Shown piece by piece: positions 62,673-64,000 of a stretch of DNA of 64,000 nucleotides. The notes under the pieces are model-generated. The model saw only the letters and a program-made list of their open reading frames with translations. It made no database searches and was not told the DNA's origin. Each line of letters opens with the position of its first letter. Within the stretch, counting starts at the first letter, position 1. The position numbers and the translations under genes are program-made. The stretch is from Arthrobacter sp. ERGS1:01. GTDB taxonomy: Bacteria > Actinomycetota > Actinomycetes > Actinomycetales > Micrococcaceae. The stretch is taken from NCBI RefSeq assembly GCF_001281315.1, contig NZ_CP012479.1:2170001-2234000 (forward strand), in the 5' to 3' direction.

Positions 62673-64000
62673 GTGAATCCAACGACTGCGGTACTTTCAC
62701 CATCCATTCCTGCTGTTTGCGTTCCCGGTGCGGGGTTGGCCCCGTTTTCCTGGACGGAGCTTGATCGGCGGGCGGTGGATACGGCCCGGGTGTTGGCCGC
62801 GGATGCGGTGGAGAAGGTCGGTAACGGCCACCCCGGGACGGCCATGTCGTTGGCTCCGGCGGCGTATCTGCTTTTTCAGCAGGTGATTCGTCATGATCCG
62901 GCCGTGCCGGAGTGGACGGGGCGGGACCGGTTCATTCTTTCTCCCGGGCATTCCTCCCTGACCTTGTACATTCAGCTGTTCCTTTCCGGTTACGGCCTGG
63001 AACTGGAGGATTTGCAGGCGTTGCGGACGTGGGGGTCGTTGACGCCGGGGCATCCGGAGTACAAGCACACTCCGGGGGTGGAGATCACGACGGGCCCGTT
63101 GGGGCAGGGCCTGGCGTCCGCGGTCGGGTTCGCGTATTCCCAGCGGCGCATGCGCGGCCTCATGGACCCCGACGCCCCGGCCGGCACGAGTCCGTTTGAT
63201 CACACGATCTGGGTGATTGCCTCCGACGGTGACCTCCAAGAAGGCGTCACCAGTGAGGCGTCCTCCCTGGCCGGGCACCAGGAATTGGGGAACCTGGTGG
63301 TGGTCTACGACGAGAACCATATCTCCATCGAGGACGATACCGATATTGCTTTCACCGAGGACGTCCTGACCCGGTACGCCTCCTATGGCTGGCACACCCA
63401 ACGCGTGGACTGGACGAAGACGGGCGAGTATGTCGAGGACGTCCGGGCCCTTCATGCGGCCCTGGTTGCGGCGAAGGCCGACACGACCCGGCCCTCGATC
63501 ATTTCGCTGCGGACCATTATCGGCTACCCGGCCCCGAAGAAGCAGAACAGCGGCAAAATCCACGGCTCCGCCCTGGGCGCCGAGGAAGTCGCCGCGTTGA
63601 AGACCGTGCTCGGCTTCGACCCGGCCCAGTCCTTCGAGGTTGACCCGGCGGTGGTGGCGCATGCCCGTGCCGTCGCTGCCCGGGGTGCCGCCGCCCACAC
63701 CGCCTGGAACACCGCGTTCCAGGCCTGGCAGGAGGCCAATCCGGAGAACGCGGCGTTGTTGGCGCGGATCGAAGCCAAGGAACTCCCCGCCAACCTCGAT
63801 ACGGTGCTGCCGGTCTTCGAAGCCGGCACGGATGTCTCGACGCGGGCGGCGTCCGGGAAGGTCCTCAACGCACTCGGCCCCGTCCTGCCCGAACTCTGGG
63901 GCGGGTCCTGCGACCTGGCCGAATCCAACAACACCACCATCGAAAATTCCCCCTCATTCATCCCGGCCTCGCGTTCCACGGACGCGTGGAAGGGCAACCC
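62673..64000 (+). CDS. tkt: Transketolase (partial, cut by window end)
   Basis: 443 residues from GTG 62673 to the window end, no stop reached. The thiamine-diphosphate half shows GHPGTAMSLAPAAYLLFQ, DRFILSPGHSSLTLY, TTGPLGQGLASAVG, VIASDGDLQEGVTSEASSLA and GSLTPGHPEY. AAGAGGA lies 9 bases before GTG. Transketolase transfers two-carbon units in the pentose phosphate pathway. The C-terminal pyrimidine-binding and end domains lie outside the window. Usual actinobacterial neighbours (tal, zwf) may follow. Confidence 0.95.
   Translation, partial: MNPTTAVLSPSIPAVCVPGAGLAPFSWTELDRRAVDTARVLAADAVEKVGNGHPGTAMSLAPAAYLLFQQVIRHDPAVPEWTGRDRFILSPGHSSLTLYIQLFLSGYGLELEDLQALRTWGSLTPGHPEYKHTPGVEITTGPLGQGLASAVGFAYSQRRMRGLMDPDAPAGTSPFDHTIWVIASDGDLQEGVTSEASSLAGHQELGNLVVVYDENHISIEDDTDIAFTEDVLTRYASYGWHTQRVDWTKTGEYVEDVRALHAALVAAKADTTRPSIISLRTIIGYPAPKKQNSGKIHGSALGAEEVAALKTVLGFDPAQSFEVDPAVVAHARAVAARGAAAHTAWNTAFQAWQEANPENAALLARIEAKELPANLDTVLPVFEAGTDVSTRAASGKVLNALGPVLPELWGGSCDLAESNNTTIENSPSFIPASRSTDAWKGN

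Overview
The window is high-GC actinobacterial DNA. GTG and TTG starts, promoters that place the start codon at the predicted transcript start, sortase-anchored surface proteins with LPxTG and LAxTG tails, and an Arthrobacter-type copper amine oxidase suggest the Micrococcaceae (Arthrobacter sensu lato). That placement is inference. I saw no rRNA, tRNA, CRISPR array or insertion sequence. The right edge cuts a transketolase gene.

Layout. 1-8.6 kb: sparsely coding, with an SLC13 permease, a frameshifted small membrane-protein relic, an AbgT transporter with an M17 leucyl aminopeptidase, and a gene-poor stretch. 8.6-18.1 kb: a sortase-assembled pilus locus on the minus strand (large DUF11/SpaA-type protein, major pilin, class C sortase, then three or four small genes of unknown function). 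It diverges from an ECF sigma factor fused to a zinc finger, a membrane span, a Pro/Thr-rich stalk and a predicted extracellular Ig-like domain. 18.5-25.2 kb: small enzymes and regulators, including an ECF41 sigma factor (SigJ type) with its carboxymuconolactone-decarboxylase partner and a matching promoter. 25.3-31.6 kb: a 1324-residue LAxTG-tailed LamG/nuclease-fold surface protein and a Tat-exported phospholipase C. 31.8-42.9 kb: a GntR regulator, a PadR/DUF1048/DrrAB-like ABC exporter operon, a pore-loop membrane protein with an acidic micro-protein, VOC and DUF1990 proteins, a second Tat phospholipase C, and a TetR/ABC exporter operon with a strong operator.

43.0-46.5 kb holds the most interesting system: an M-box (Mg2+-sensing ykoK-type) riboswitch behind a good promoter, then a 23-codon Pro-rich leader ORF with a near-ideal ribosome binding site, then a double permease and an ATPase carrying a C-terminal AAA-associated domain. 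No substrate-binding protein is encoded. This looks like a Mg2+-regulated ABC transporter of unknown substrate, possibly a magnesium importer.

47.1-54.7 kb: an amine-catabolism island (copper amine oxidase coupled to a Met/His-rich membrane protein, TetR, AraC/FeaR-like regulator, aldehyde dehydrogenase, APC permease). 54.7-62.4 kb: a sulfatase, a NitT/TauT-type ABC importer, a YtcJ-like amidohydrolase and a TetR regulator, probably for scavenging an organosulfur or amide compound. 62.5-64 kb: a G-rich leader and the 5' part of a transketolase gene.
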